The position numbers were made by a program, and so were the translations under genes. A stretch of 12,470 bases of DNA, from the NCBI GenBank assembly GCA_018666055.1, contig JABJAS010000256.1:1-12470 (forward strand). Direction: 5' to 3'. The stretch is from Halieaceae bacterium (GTDB lineage Bacteria; Pseudomonadota; Gammaproteobacteria; Pseudomonadales; Halieaceae). Shown piece by piece: positions 6,530 to 12,470 of this stretch (positions within the stretch are counted from its first letter, which is position 1; every line of letters begins with the position of its first letter). Below the pieces are notes generated by a model. That model was given only the letters and a program-made list of their open reading frames with translations. It ran no database searches and had not been told where the DNA came from.

Positions 6530-8272
6530 TTAATTGGCGCCCTGCTCGGTAATCCAGTCGGTGACAGACTCTTCGAGCATGGGCAGGGTGATACTGCCCA
6601 TACTAACCACGCGGTCATGAAAGCCCGGTAGATCAAAACCCTTACCTAACCTAGATTCTGCCAAGGTGCGCAGACGACGCAGTTCAATCATGCCGAGCAT
6701 ATAGGAGGTTGCCTGACCCGGCCATGAAATGTAGCGGTCGATCTCGTTCTGGATATCCACCGCGGCCCAGCCCGAGTTGTTCATCATGTAGTCGACTGCT
6801 TGTTGGCGCGTCCAACCCATCGTATGCAACCCGCTGTCCATGACCAGTCTCGAGGCTCTCGCGATCTGATCGGAGTACAGGCCGATACGATCTAGGGGAG
6901 TAGGGTAAAGACCTAACTCATCGGCCAGACGCTCCGAGTAGAGTGCCCAGCCTTCACCGTAACCTGAGTTCCATAAATACCGAGCCAGCGTGTGCTGCTT
7001 GTCACCTAGTTCCAATGCAATTGCGCCCTGCAGGTGGTGCCCAGGATAGGTCTCGTGATGCAGCGTGGCGAGTTGATTTGATTTGGAGCGACCCGCGGGG
7101 TCGGTGACGGCAATATAAAAGATGCCCGGCCGGGTGCCGTCCTCCGAGGAAGAGTGATACTCGCCGGAGCCGCTCGCGGCAAACTCGGGATAGGGTTTCA
7201 CCAGTACGTCGGCCTTGGGCAGTGTGCCAAACGCTCGGGGCATTGCTGCTTTGACGGCGTCGAGCGCGGCGGTGGAGTATTTGAGTACGGCGTCTTCTGA
7301 CTCAAAGGTAAAGGCAGGGTCTTCGTTGACCCGACGCAGAAATTCAGAGATGTCTCCGCCGCCAAAGTGCTGGTCCATGGTGACTTGAATTTCTTCTCGT
7401 ATCTTGGCCACTTGCTCAAGCCCTACTGCATGGATCTCTTCAGCTGGCACTGCCTTGGTGACAAATGATTGAATCAGTGCGGGGTAGCAGGCCTCACCGT
7501 TGGGGTTGGCTGAGACGGTCAATGCCTCTCGAGCCTGAGAGAGATAGTCGTTCTCGATGAAGTCAGCGTAGCGGTTGAGCGCGGGCACAATTTCTTCGGT
7601 GTAAATGTCCTCAACTGACGCTTTGAAGGCCACATCGTTAGTTCGCTGGCTAGGGCCGAGAAAAATGCTGTCCCGACCAATCAGTGAGCGCACTTGGTGT
7701 GGCACGGCTTCTACGGTGACGCGGGGCGCGCTATAACCCAATATCAAACCTTCGCGGAGATTCATAATTTCGTTGTCGATGTAAGCTGGCATAGCGGCGA
7801 GCCGCGTCAGCGCTTGCGCCCTCAGCTCCGGTGTCTCGACCGGCTGCAGATCAAAGACAAAGGGCACCCAGGTATGCCAGCTGGTGGTGGTACTCGCTTG
7901 CCACAGCTCGTTGCGGCACACCCGTAGGGCTAACGAGGCGTCCAGTTTGTCCTTGAGCAGACCGTAAGTCACCCAGTTGCGGCTGCCCACTTCAGTGGGC
8001 TTCTCTATCGTCTCTAAACGCGCCAGCCAGGCATCTTCCTGTTGTTGCCATGCGGTTAATCCCGCTAGGGAGTTGTCGGGTAGCCGATCATGCCGCGATC
8101 CCGCAATGGAATAGTAGGTACCCATCAGCGAGTCCTGTTCCATCCATGCCGCCAGGTACTCGTCGGCGAGGGTTTCGATAGGACTGTTCTCTGGTGTTGT
8201 AGGTGAAGGATCGTGACACCCAGCGAGCGTCAGCGATAATCCGAGCGTGAATAGAAGCCGTGCGGGGCGCAT
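6530..8272 (-). CDS. DUF885 family lipoprotein, predicted zinc metallopeptidase
   Basis: The frame is open back to 8386, but the ATG at 8272 is preferred. It has GGAGG 5 bases upstream (8278-8282 on the plus strand), and the 580-residue product then begins with a lipoprotein signal, MRPARLLFTLGLSLTLAGC, with lipobox L16-A-G-C19. Residue +2 is His, not Asp, favouring the outer membrane. The C-terminal half has the DUF885 core: HHETYPGHH (405-413), with HE followed by PGH, and GEGWALYSERL (439-449) carrying E440 and E447 as probable zinc ligand and catalytic residues. The family resembles gluzincin peptidases. A role in periplasmic or surface peptide degradation is expected; substrates are uncharacterised here. 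It is a separate unit 153 bases after the glycosyltransferase stop on the same strand. Confidence 0.9.
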   Translation of the reverse strand: MRPARLLFTLGLSLTLAGCHDPSPTTPENSPIETLADEYLAAWMEQDSLMGTYYSIAGSRHDRLPDNSLAGLTAWQQQEDAWLARLETIEKPTEVGSRNWVTYGLLKDKLDASLALRVCRNELWQASTTTSWHTWVPFVFDLQPVETPELRAQALTRLAAMPAYIDNEIMNLREGLILGYSAPRVTVEAVPHQVRSLIGRDSIFLGPSQRTNDVAFKASVEDIYTEEIVPALNRYADFIENDYLSQAREALTVSANPNGEACYPALIQSFVTKAVPAEEIHAVGLEQVAKIREEIQVTMDQHFGGGDISEFLRRVNEDPAFTFESEDAVLKYSTAALDAVKAAMPRAFGTLPKADVLVKPYPEFAASGSGEYHSSSEDGTRPGIFYIAVTDPAGRSKSNQLATLHHETYPGHHLQGAIALELGDKQHTLARYLWNSGYGEGWALYSERLADELGLYPTPLDRIGLYSDQIARASRLVMDSGLHTMGWTRQQAVDYMMNNSGWAAVDIQNEIDRYISWPGQATSYMLGMIELRRLRTLAESRLGKGFDLPGFHDRVVSMGSITLPMLEESVTDWITEQGAN

Positions 8273-8277
8273 TGTTG

Positions 8278-8282
8278 CCTCC
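8278..8282 (-). promoter_or_regulatory. Shine-Dalgarno GGAGG deciding the DUF885 start
   Basis: On the minus strand GGAGG is followed by CAACA and the ATG at 8272. No comparable site precedes the in-frame ATG at 8386, and the residues between the two starts look unlike a signal peptide. Confidence 0.85.
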
Positions 8283-8396
8283 AGTAGAGCCGGACCGTGA
8301 TCCCCCATTATGGGACTTCTGTGCCGCAGAAGGAAATGGCTGGCGGTGAGACTTGACCAAAATTCGCTATGGCAAAACGAGGCCATCCGGGTAACC

Positions 8397-8425
8397 GCAG
8401 CCAGAGAGCAGGGCTGCCAATTTTT
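8397..8425 (+). terminator. Terminator-like hairpin oriented to the plus strand
   Basis: GCAGCC (8397-8402) and GGCTGC (8412-8417) form a 6-base-pair stem with a 9-base loop, followed by CAA and five T at 8421-8425. It reads as an intrinsic terminator only for plus-strand transcription, although the flanking genes are on the minus strand. In the minus direction the hairpin lacks a T tract, so it is at best a weak terminator for the glycosyltransferase. Confidence 0.3.
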
Positions 8426-9706
8426 CTATCTGCCCCAGCCAAAATGCTGATAAATCGCGTCACGAAGTCCGCTCGGCGTGCCCGTATGGGTGACAGGCCA
8501 TTGATCGGGTAACTGCATGGTTTCATTAAGTGTGAGGTTAGGGAAGTGATAATCCCTCAGTAAGTGGATGACCTTGAGTAGTCTGAATCCGTCGAACCAA
8601 GTGTGGATATGCTGCTGACGTGCCGCCTCAGATCGGCCCGCATTATGAATGTGTCGCAGGACTTTTTCGTAACCCCATTGAGTCAGAAGGCGTCCCAGAT
8701 CGGTGCCGACAGCAGGACCTAGATGTTCGATCAACTGCGCTTGTGTGTCCGTCTTAGATTCATTGCTCCAGTGTCGGAAAAGTTGCAGCAGCTGCCCCAG
8801 TACCGCAAAACAGTCAGCGTGATAAAAGATCGGCACATCGCAAGGGTCTGTCGCATCCATTAATCTTCCCACCGCGGGGCCTGTGCCAAAGGGCACTCGA
8901 TTCGATTGTCGTGAGGTAATGCTGACACCAACACCGCGCGCGCAATGAACTGGCCCCACTTTGGCCAGCTTATTGAGCAGGTAAAAATCTTCGGCGGCGT
9001 TGCGTAACGGCATACCGCGGACGGCAGCATACGCGTGACTGTGTATGACGCAGCTGCTGCCCAGAGTATGGAAGGCATAGGGCGAACCGTTGGCCTGCAG
9101 GTGCAGCACGTAGTGATGCATTTTGAGCTCATAAATGAGCGTTGCGTGAGAGAGTGCCGGATCATTCGTGGCGCGATGGGTGAAGGGCAGGGATACTGCG
9201 CTCGCCTCACTTGGCCACGAACAGGTGAGTAAGCTTGCATCCCACTCGGTGTCGGCATCGGTGGAATAAATCCAAGGTGAGCTCACGGTGTGACGATCAA
9301 TCAAGGTGAGTGCAACATCGCAGCCGACTCGGCGGGCACGCCCCACACCTTGGTCACAGGGCGTCGCGCCCTCGAGTGCCTCTAAGTCAATACTCAGTAG
9401 CGAAAAAGAGGGGCTCACCTTGTGCAGATCGTACCCGAGGTGCAAGGGGTGGCGTGGCAGGTCAGCGAGCGCCGCTTTGAGGGGTAGGTTGACCTCTGGC
9501 GCACTGGAAACGGGACGATTGATGACCACTATGAGTAGGAGTGATGCCGTCTTAAAGGCCTGTGCAAAGCGGCAGATGAATTCAGGGTTCTCATCGAAAC
9601 AAGGTAGCACCATAACGTGTTGCCACTCGCCTTCGAGCACAGGGCAACTCATTGGCACTAGCGCGTATTGCGCGAGGTACTGATCGATCGCGCGGCGGTG
9701 CGTCAT
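8426..9706 (-). CDS. GT2-like (GT-A fold) glycosyltransferase, soluble
   Basis: This 426-residue protein has an N-terminal GT-A-type core: HVMVLPCFDEN (30-40) as the first nucleotide-binding strand, a GVGRARRVGCD segment (120-130), the metal/nucleotide-binding DxD in STDADTEWD (D150-x-D152), and AAEDFYLLNKL (237-247) with the E239-D240 pair usual for the catalytic base region. About 180 further residues (250-426) are not recognisable as a known domain. There is no signal peptide and no transmembrane helix, so it is cytoplasmic and need not act on lipid carriers. Its ATG is 2 bases after the miaE stop, without a convincing ribosome site of its own, so translational coupling to miaE is likely. 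Donor and acceptor are unknown. Family assignment comes from the motifs; the link to tRNA modification is inference from the gene pairing only. Confidence 0.8.
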   Translation of the reverse strand: MTHRRAIDQYLAQYALVPMSCPVLEGEWQHVMVLPCFDENPEFICRFAQAFKTASLLLIVVINRPVSSAPEVNLPLKAALADLPRHPLHLGYDLHKVSPSFSLLSIDLEALEGATPCDQGVGRARRVGCDVALTLIDRHTVSSPWIYSTDADTEWDASLLTCSWPSEASAVSLPFTHRATNDPALSHATLIYELKMHHYVLHLQANGSPYAFHTLGSSCVIHSHAYAAVRGMPLRNAAEDFYLLNKLAKVGPVHCARGVGVSITSRQSNRVPFGTGPAVGRLMDATDPCDVPIFYHADCFAVLGQLLQLFRHWSNESKTDTQAQLIEHLGPAVGTDLGRLLTQWGYEKVLRHIHNAGRSEAARQQHIHTWFDGFRLLKVIHLLRDYHFPNLTLNETMQLPDQWPVTHTGTPSGLRDAIYQHFGWGR

Positions 9707-9708
9707 GC

Positions 9709-10287
9709 TCAGTGAAGCGCTGCTCTGATCGGCAAGGCTTGCAGGCAGTGCGCTTCGGCAATCAGCAGTTCTTGCCAGCGTAATTCGATAATCTCTGCCG
9801 TGAAGTATTCATGCGCTAAGTCGAGGAACAGCGCAAAGTGTCTTGCCTCGGAGCGTGCGAGTGAGGCATAAAAACGCTGTAATTCGCCACTTGTTAATCC
9901 TGTTGCGACTAGGGCGAATCGCTCTGCGCCCCGTGCCTCAATCACCGCACCAGTCAGTAATCGATCGAGCAAGTAGACCTCTGAATCAGATCTAATCCAG
10001 CTGCGAATTTCATTGACATAGGGGTCTTTCTTATCAGCACCCAATTGGAGTTGGCGCTGTTGAATATGTTTGATGACTTCTCGAAAGTGAACCATTTCTT
10101 CTACGGCAAGTTCCGACATGGCGGTCACAAGCTTGGTTCGATCGGGGTAGTGAGACAGCATAGAGAGCGCCATACCCGCCGCTTTTTTTTCAGCGGCAGC
10201 ATGATCCAGTAAGAACTGGTCAAAGTGATCCAGCACACAGGTCAGCCACGTGTCGGGTGACGAGCAGAGTAAGGGTGATTCGAGCAT
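9709..10287 (-). CDS. miaE: tRNA-(ms2io6A)-hydroxylase MiaE
   Basis: This 192-residue ferritin-like diiron enzyme hydroxylates the isopentenyl side chain of ms2i6A at tRNA position 37 to give ms2io6A, using O2, in the cytoplasm. Four-helix-bundle ligands are visible: E33 in the DHAAAEKKAAGMA segment, E64-x2-H67 in EEMVHF, E117 in VIEARGAERF, and E147-x2-H150 in SEARHFALF. The segments around them (MAVEE-like, DPYVNEIRSWIR, LLDRLLTGAVIEARG) are characteristic of MiaE. Length is at the short end of the family. The ATG at 10287 follows an in-frame TAA four codons earlier, so no upstream extension is possible; the ribosome site is weak (GAGAG about 17 bases ahead). The downstream glycosyltransferase starts 2 bases after the stop. 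MiaA and MiaB, which make the substrate, are not in the window. Confidence 0.92.
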   Translation of the reverse strand: MLESPLLCSSPDTWLTCVLDHFDQFLLDHAAAEKKAAGMALSMLSHYPDRTKLVTAMSELAVEEMVHFREVIKHIQQRQLQLGADKKDPYVNEIRSWIRSDSEVYLLDRLLTGAVIEARGAERFALVATGLTSGELQRFYASLARSEARHFALFLDLAHEYFTAEIIELRWQELLIAEAHCLQALPIRAALH

Positions 10288-10637
10288 GGCACATTAACCG
10301 GTCTCTCAATATCCGATAGCGTAGCGCAGTTAATTCCCGGTGACACGGCAGATTTTTTATTGACCCTCAGAGGTTTTCGCTCGGGTGGTCGGAGCGCTGT
10401 TGTCTGCGCAGGGGGCGCATTCATTCACGAGCAGATCAAAAATCTAACGATCACAGCCGCTGTAATGGCTTATCGAGCGATGAATGGTAAGCGCGATACT
10501 GGGATATGACTCATTGATACCCAGGGTCGCCCATCTGCCTGTTTGGTCGATGGTACTTGGGTGCGGCACCTGATTGAGGTGGCAACGCCGTCTAGTGTGA
10601 TGCACCCCGTCACAGTGATTCGGTTACTATAGAAGTC
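10288..10637. other. 350-base divergent intergenic region
   Basis: The gap lies between minus-strand miaE and the plus-strand Tat-motif gene and must contain both promoters. A 60-codon minus-strand open frame here overlaps the miaE start and shows no family features. A weak hairpin, CTGGG (10499-10503) with CCCAG (10520-10524), and an inverted repeat, TGTGA (10596-10600) with TCACA (10610-10614) spaced 9 bases, are present. The latter has CRP-like half-sites but the wrong spacing for CRP. TACTAT at 10625-10630 could be the -10 element of the plus-strand gene. No RNA gene is apparent. Confidence 0.45.
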
Positions 10638-10925
10638 ATGACAAACGCTTCAGACACGAAAACAGAAATCGAGAAGGCAATCGAGGCCAACGTCGAGGGC
10701 GGGGGCAGGCGTCGCTTCCTCAAGGTGTTTGGTGTTTCTTCTGCGGGTGTTGCCCTAGCGGGTGCCGCTGCTGCCAGTAAAGCCAAGATCAAGGAGGGCG
10801 GTGACGAGGCCAAGGCTGAAATCGCGCGCCTCAATAAGGCGTATGAAGAGCTCGACCGACGATCTCAGTTCATTTTAAAAGTGGTGCTAGTCCTCAGCGG
10901 ACTGGATATTTTTCTCGCCCTCTAG
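10638..10925 (+). CDS. Small protein with twin-arginine motif and C-terminal membrane helix
   Basis: This 95-residue product has an acidic N-terminus (1-20) and a textbook Tat motif R24-R-R-F-L-K29. A mild hydrophobic region with alanine-rich end follows (30-46, possible cleavage after AAAA). Next comes a charged, probably helical or coiled-coil segment (48-76, KAKIKEGG...YEELDRR), and then a hydrophobic segment that is also the extreme C-terminus (77-95, ending DIFLAL). The pattern recalls small Tat-signal proteins encoded beside respiratory dehydrogenases, but those usually lack the terminal membrane helix, and no dehydrogenase is here. If exported, the product would be a membrane-anchored periplasmic helix. 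The start has only a weak GAAG site; TACTAT 7 bases before the ATG suggests a nearly leaderless message. The function is unknown. The frame is convincing because of the Tat motif and the segregated composition. Confidence 0.72.
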   Translation: MTNASDTKTEIEKAIEANVEGGGRRRFLKVFGVSSAGVALAGAAAASKAKIKEGGDEAKAEIARLNKAYEELDRRSQFILKVVLVLSGLDIFLAL

Positions 10926-10938
10926 ATGCCTTGATACC

Positions 10939-11067
10939 ATGGTGCACTCGTCAGACGCAGTGTTTGCTGTTGCAGTGAACCCCGGCGTTGACATGAGCTT
11001 ACCGAACGAGCAGCAGGTCGCCACGCTATTGCTATTAGGGGTGGCTGCCTTGAAATTATTGATCTGA
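10939..11067 (+). CDS. Possible 42-residue protein with hydrophobic C-terminus
   Basis: An ATG at 10939 opens 42 codons ending in TGA at 11065-11067. The product has a polar N-terminal half (MVHSSDAVFAVAVNPGVDM...) and a hydrophobic C-terminus, VATLLLLGVAALKLLI, again placed at the very end of the chain as in the gene 13 bases upstream. It has no good ribosome site and overlaps the 3' end of the convergent lipoprotein gene by 12 bases. It could be a real micro-protein partner of the preceding gene or chance. Confidence 0.3.
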   Translation: MVHSSDAVFAVAVNPGVDMSLPNEQQVATLLLLGVAALKLLI

Positions 11068-12108
11068 CGCCATCACAGTTCTCCAAGCACCGGGTTCCAG
11101 TACCCAAAACGCGGTTTGCGGCACCTGTTGCTCGCGGAGAGCGTCCTCGAGATCGATGATCGGCTGGTCTATCGTTTCCCAGGTGAGTTGAAACACGCCA
11201 AAGTGAATGCCGAGACTCTGCGTGCTATTAAGATCCCGATGTGCTCGCACGGCTTCCTCTGGATTGAGGTGGATATCTTGCATGAACCACCGCGGTTCGT
11301 AGGCGCCGATCGGCAGTAGGCTCAAGGCAAAAGGCCCATAACGTTCGCCCTGCGCTTTAAAGTGAGGTGAGTAGCCGGTGTCGCCAGCAAAGTAGAGATT
11401 GCCTGCGGGGGTTTCGACGACAAATGAGCCCCACAGCGTTTTCATTTGATCGTGGATACCGCGCCCTGAGCGGTGTTGGCATTCGACAAAGTGCACGGTC
11501 GCGTTGCCCACGTTGGTATGCTCGCCCCAGTCCAGTTCTATCGCATGCTCAAATCCCTGTTTTTTCAGCAGTTTGGCATTGCCGAGCCCTGAGACAATCA
11601 CCGGCTCTCTTTCTTGCTGCTGGCGCAGTGTTGTTAGGGTCTTGGTGTCGAGGTGGTCGTAATGGTTGTGGCTCACCAAGATCACATCAATCTCCGGTAG
11701 AGCCTCGATTGGCACGCCGGGCGCACGGACGCGTTTGGGCCCCGCAAATGACACCGGGCTGACGCGCTGTGACCAGACGGGGTCAGTAAGGATATTGAGC
11801 CCGGCGGTTTGAATCAGAACTGTGGCGTGGTTGATATAGGTAATACGAATGCCTTCGGTTACCCGCGCTACCAGCGGATCCGCTGGTGCGTTGTCGACGG
11901 CTTTAGGCCAAGGTTTTTCATTCCAAAGGCTTTGCCACAAGAATGTAGCGATATCGCCAGCGGCCTTATCTGAGCCGTTGGTATTTTTAAAGTGCTTACC
12001 ATCGTAATGAGTGCTCAAAGGCAATTCCTTGTCATCTTTCGTGATTCCCTCATTCGTGGCGCAACCCACCAGTAACAGGACAACACAAAACGCTCGGGTC
12101 ATAGGCAT
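11056..12108 (-). CDS. Metallo-beta-lactamase-fold lipoprotein, NAPE-PLD/RomA-like
   Basis: This 350-residue protein has a lipoprotein signal (MTRAFCVVLLLVGC, lipobox L13-V-G-C16) and then a zinc metallohydrolase domain. Metal ligands are H147-x-H149-x-D151-H152, H212 (ECQHRSGRG), D243 (AGDTGY) and H302 (IHFGVF). Their spacing from H212 onward parallels that of human NAPE-PLD as I recall it, including H280 in IHLNPEEAVR. The family includes bacterial RomA-type outer membrane proteins and N-acyl-phosphatidylethanolamine phospholipases, so a periplasmic or outer-membrane phosphodiesterase acting on phospholipids is plausible; substrate is unproven. The residue after the lipid-modified Cys is Ala, consistent with outer-membrane sorting. 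Start ATG at 12108; a second ATG at 12102 gives the same signal, and neither has a strong ribosome site. It lies downstream of a PLD-family gene on the same strand with a 209-base gap. Confidence 0.88.
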   Translation of the reverse strand: MPMTRAFCVVLLLVGCATNEGITKDDKELPLSTHYDGKHFKNTNGSDKAAGDIATFLWQSLWNEKPWPKAVDNAPADPLVARVTEGIRITYINHATVLIQTAGLNILTDPVWSQRVSPVSFAGPKRVRAPGVPIEALPEIDVILVSHNHYDHLDTKTLTTLRQQQEREPVIVSGLGNAKLLKKQGFEHAIELDWGEHTNVGNATVHFVECQHRSGRGIHDQMKTLWGSFVVETPAGNLYFAGDTGYSPHFKAQGERYGPFALSLLPIGAYEPRWFMQDIHLNPEEAVRAHRDLNSTQSLGIHFGVFQLTWETIDQPIIDLEDALREQQVPQTAFWVLEPGAWRTVMASDQ

Positions 12109-12236
12109 GGGTCGTGAGATTCGATTTATCGTTGAAGACTATTGCGATACGCGCGGGCGCGGGTTGAGGATCAGCTGTTGGGTTACGGTCTGACCGTTGG
12201 TTGGCAATGGGTGGGTGAGCCAGTTAATAGCGTGTC

Positions 12237-12264
12237 TGCCTCTCCGCCGAAGGGGCAAGAGGCA
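12237..12264. repeat. Inverted repeat between the PLD-family and lipoprotein genes
   Basis: TGCCTCT (12237-12243) and AGAGGCA (12258-12264) form a perfect 7-base-pair stem with a 14-base loop, which can pair further internally. There is no T tract on either side, so it is not a typical intrinsic terminator. It could be a weak or Rho-assisted 3' end of the upstream minus-strand gene, or a regulatory stem in the leader of the lipoprotein gene. Confidence 0.35.
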
Positions 12265-12317
12265 AACCGATGAGCAGCAAGACCAGCGCGGCGTCTCGCT
12301 AAGGCTCATCTTGCGCC

Positions 12318-12470
12318 TCAGAGCTCGTTTTCAAGTGGCAGCAGGCGCAGCATGCCCCATAGAAAACGATCCCACCAGCTGCTCCCCGGGTCTTTAGTCA
12401 GCTGCACAAGCTCGTCTCCTGACTCGCCGGTCCATATCAGTGCTCCTGTGTCATCAAGCGAGAGTCGCCA
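12318..12470 (-). CDS. C-terminal 50 residues of a phospholipase D-family protein (ClsC-like)
   Basis: The minus strand is open from the window edge to a TGA at 12318-12320, encoding 50 residues that begin WRLSLDDTGALIWTGE and end MLRLLPLENEL. The arrangement of a beta-strand pair with L-x-W, a KDPGSSWWDRF segment, and a final hydrophobic LLPLEN-L helix matches the C-terminus of PLD-superfamily cardiolipin synthase ClsC/YmdC-type proteins. The catalytic HKD motifs lie outside the window, so activity cannot be judged. The frame falls on the right edge and the gene is partial at its 5' side. Confidence 0.7.
   Translation of the reverse strand, partial: WRLSLDDTGALIWTGESGDELVQLTKDPGSSWWDRFLWGMLRLLPLENEL

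Noticed and set aside
8273..8386. 38-residue N-terminal extension of the DUF885 protein
   Set aside because: It would bury the lipoprotein signal; the ATG at 8272 has GGAGG at ideal spacing.
8860..9258. Minus-strand 132-codon open frame inside the glycosyltransferase in another frame
   Set aside because: Low-information translation; the overlapping frame holds the DxD and ED motifs.
10242..10424. 60-codon minus-strand frame overlapping the miaE start
   Set aside because: No features, no ribosome site, overlaps a secure gene.
12226..12300. Minus-strand stretch reading like a signal peptide (ALVLLLIGLPLAPSAE) after the PLD-family stop
   Set aside because: The frame has a TAG just before it and a TAA soon after, with no ATG or ribosome site; most likely chance.
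1..12470. CRISPR array, tRNA/rRNA genes, insertion sequences, prophage or defence island
   Set aside because: No regularly spaced repeats, no tRNA-like cloverleaf, no transposase, integrase or nuclease-type genes were seen on either strand.

Overview
The window looks like chromosomal DNA of a free-living, probably marine or aquatic gammaproteobacterium. The pointers are a MiaE-type tRNA hydroxylase, a Fur-box-controlled gene, lipoprotein signals with classical lipoboxes, a DUF6607-type secreted protein and a ClsC-like phospholipase D C-terminus. A placement near Cellvibrionales/Halieaceae is an inference from this protein mix, not something the bases prove. No rRNA, tRNA, CRISPR array, insertion sequence or phage gene is visible. 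The coding strand switches often and most genes sit in units of one to three.

Layout. Positions 1-1841 (minus strand) hold a Rieske-type ring-hydroxylating oxygenase alpha subunit, followed 9 bases later by the start of an SLC13/ArsB-like transporter that runs off the left edge. A 490-base gap separates them from a divergent enolase-superfamily dipeptide epimerase (2332-3312, plus). Next comes a 155-residue protein of unknown function (3566-4033, plus) directly behind a perfect 19-base Fur palindrome. Positions 4237-6519 (plus) carry an exported DUF6607-like protein, a 65-residue cysteine-rich putative zinc-binding protein and a membrane fatty-acid-hydroxylase/sterol-desaturase-family enzyme. 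That last gene ends 10 bases from the convergent DUF885 lipoprotein peptidase (6530-8272, minus). Positions 8426-10287 (minus) are miaE and, 2 bases behind it, a soluble GT-A-fold glycosyltransferase. After a 350-base gap come a small twin-arginine-motif/C-terminal-membrane-helix protein (10638-10925, plus) and a possible 42-codon ORF. The right end (minus) has a NAPE-PLD/RomA-like metallo-beta-lactamase-fold lipoprotein and the last 50 codons of a phospholipase-D-family (ClsC-like) protein.

How the genes may work together. The Rieske oxygenase and the transporter look like an uptake-plus-oxidation pair with an unknown substrate. MiaE and the glycosyltransferase look translationally coupled; MiaE creates a free hydroxyl on the tRNA isopentenyl group, so a glycosylated tRNA nucleoside is a speculative but testable idea. 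The NAPE-PLD-like lipoprotein next to a PLD-superfamily protein suggests envelope phospholipid turnover at the right edge. The epimerase would serve peptidoglycan tripeptide recycling and the DUF885 lipoprotein peptide turnover at the cell surface. The least explained items are the Fur-controlled 155-residue protein, the miaE-glycosyltransferase pair and the Tat-motif small membrane protein. I did not find clear evidence of a complete new multi-gene system such as a defence island.
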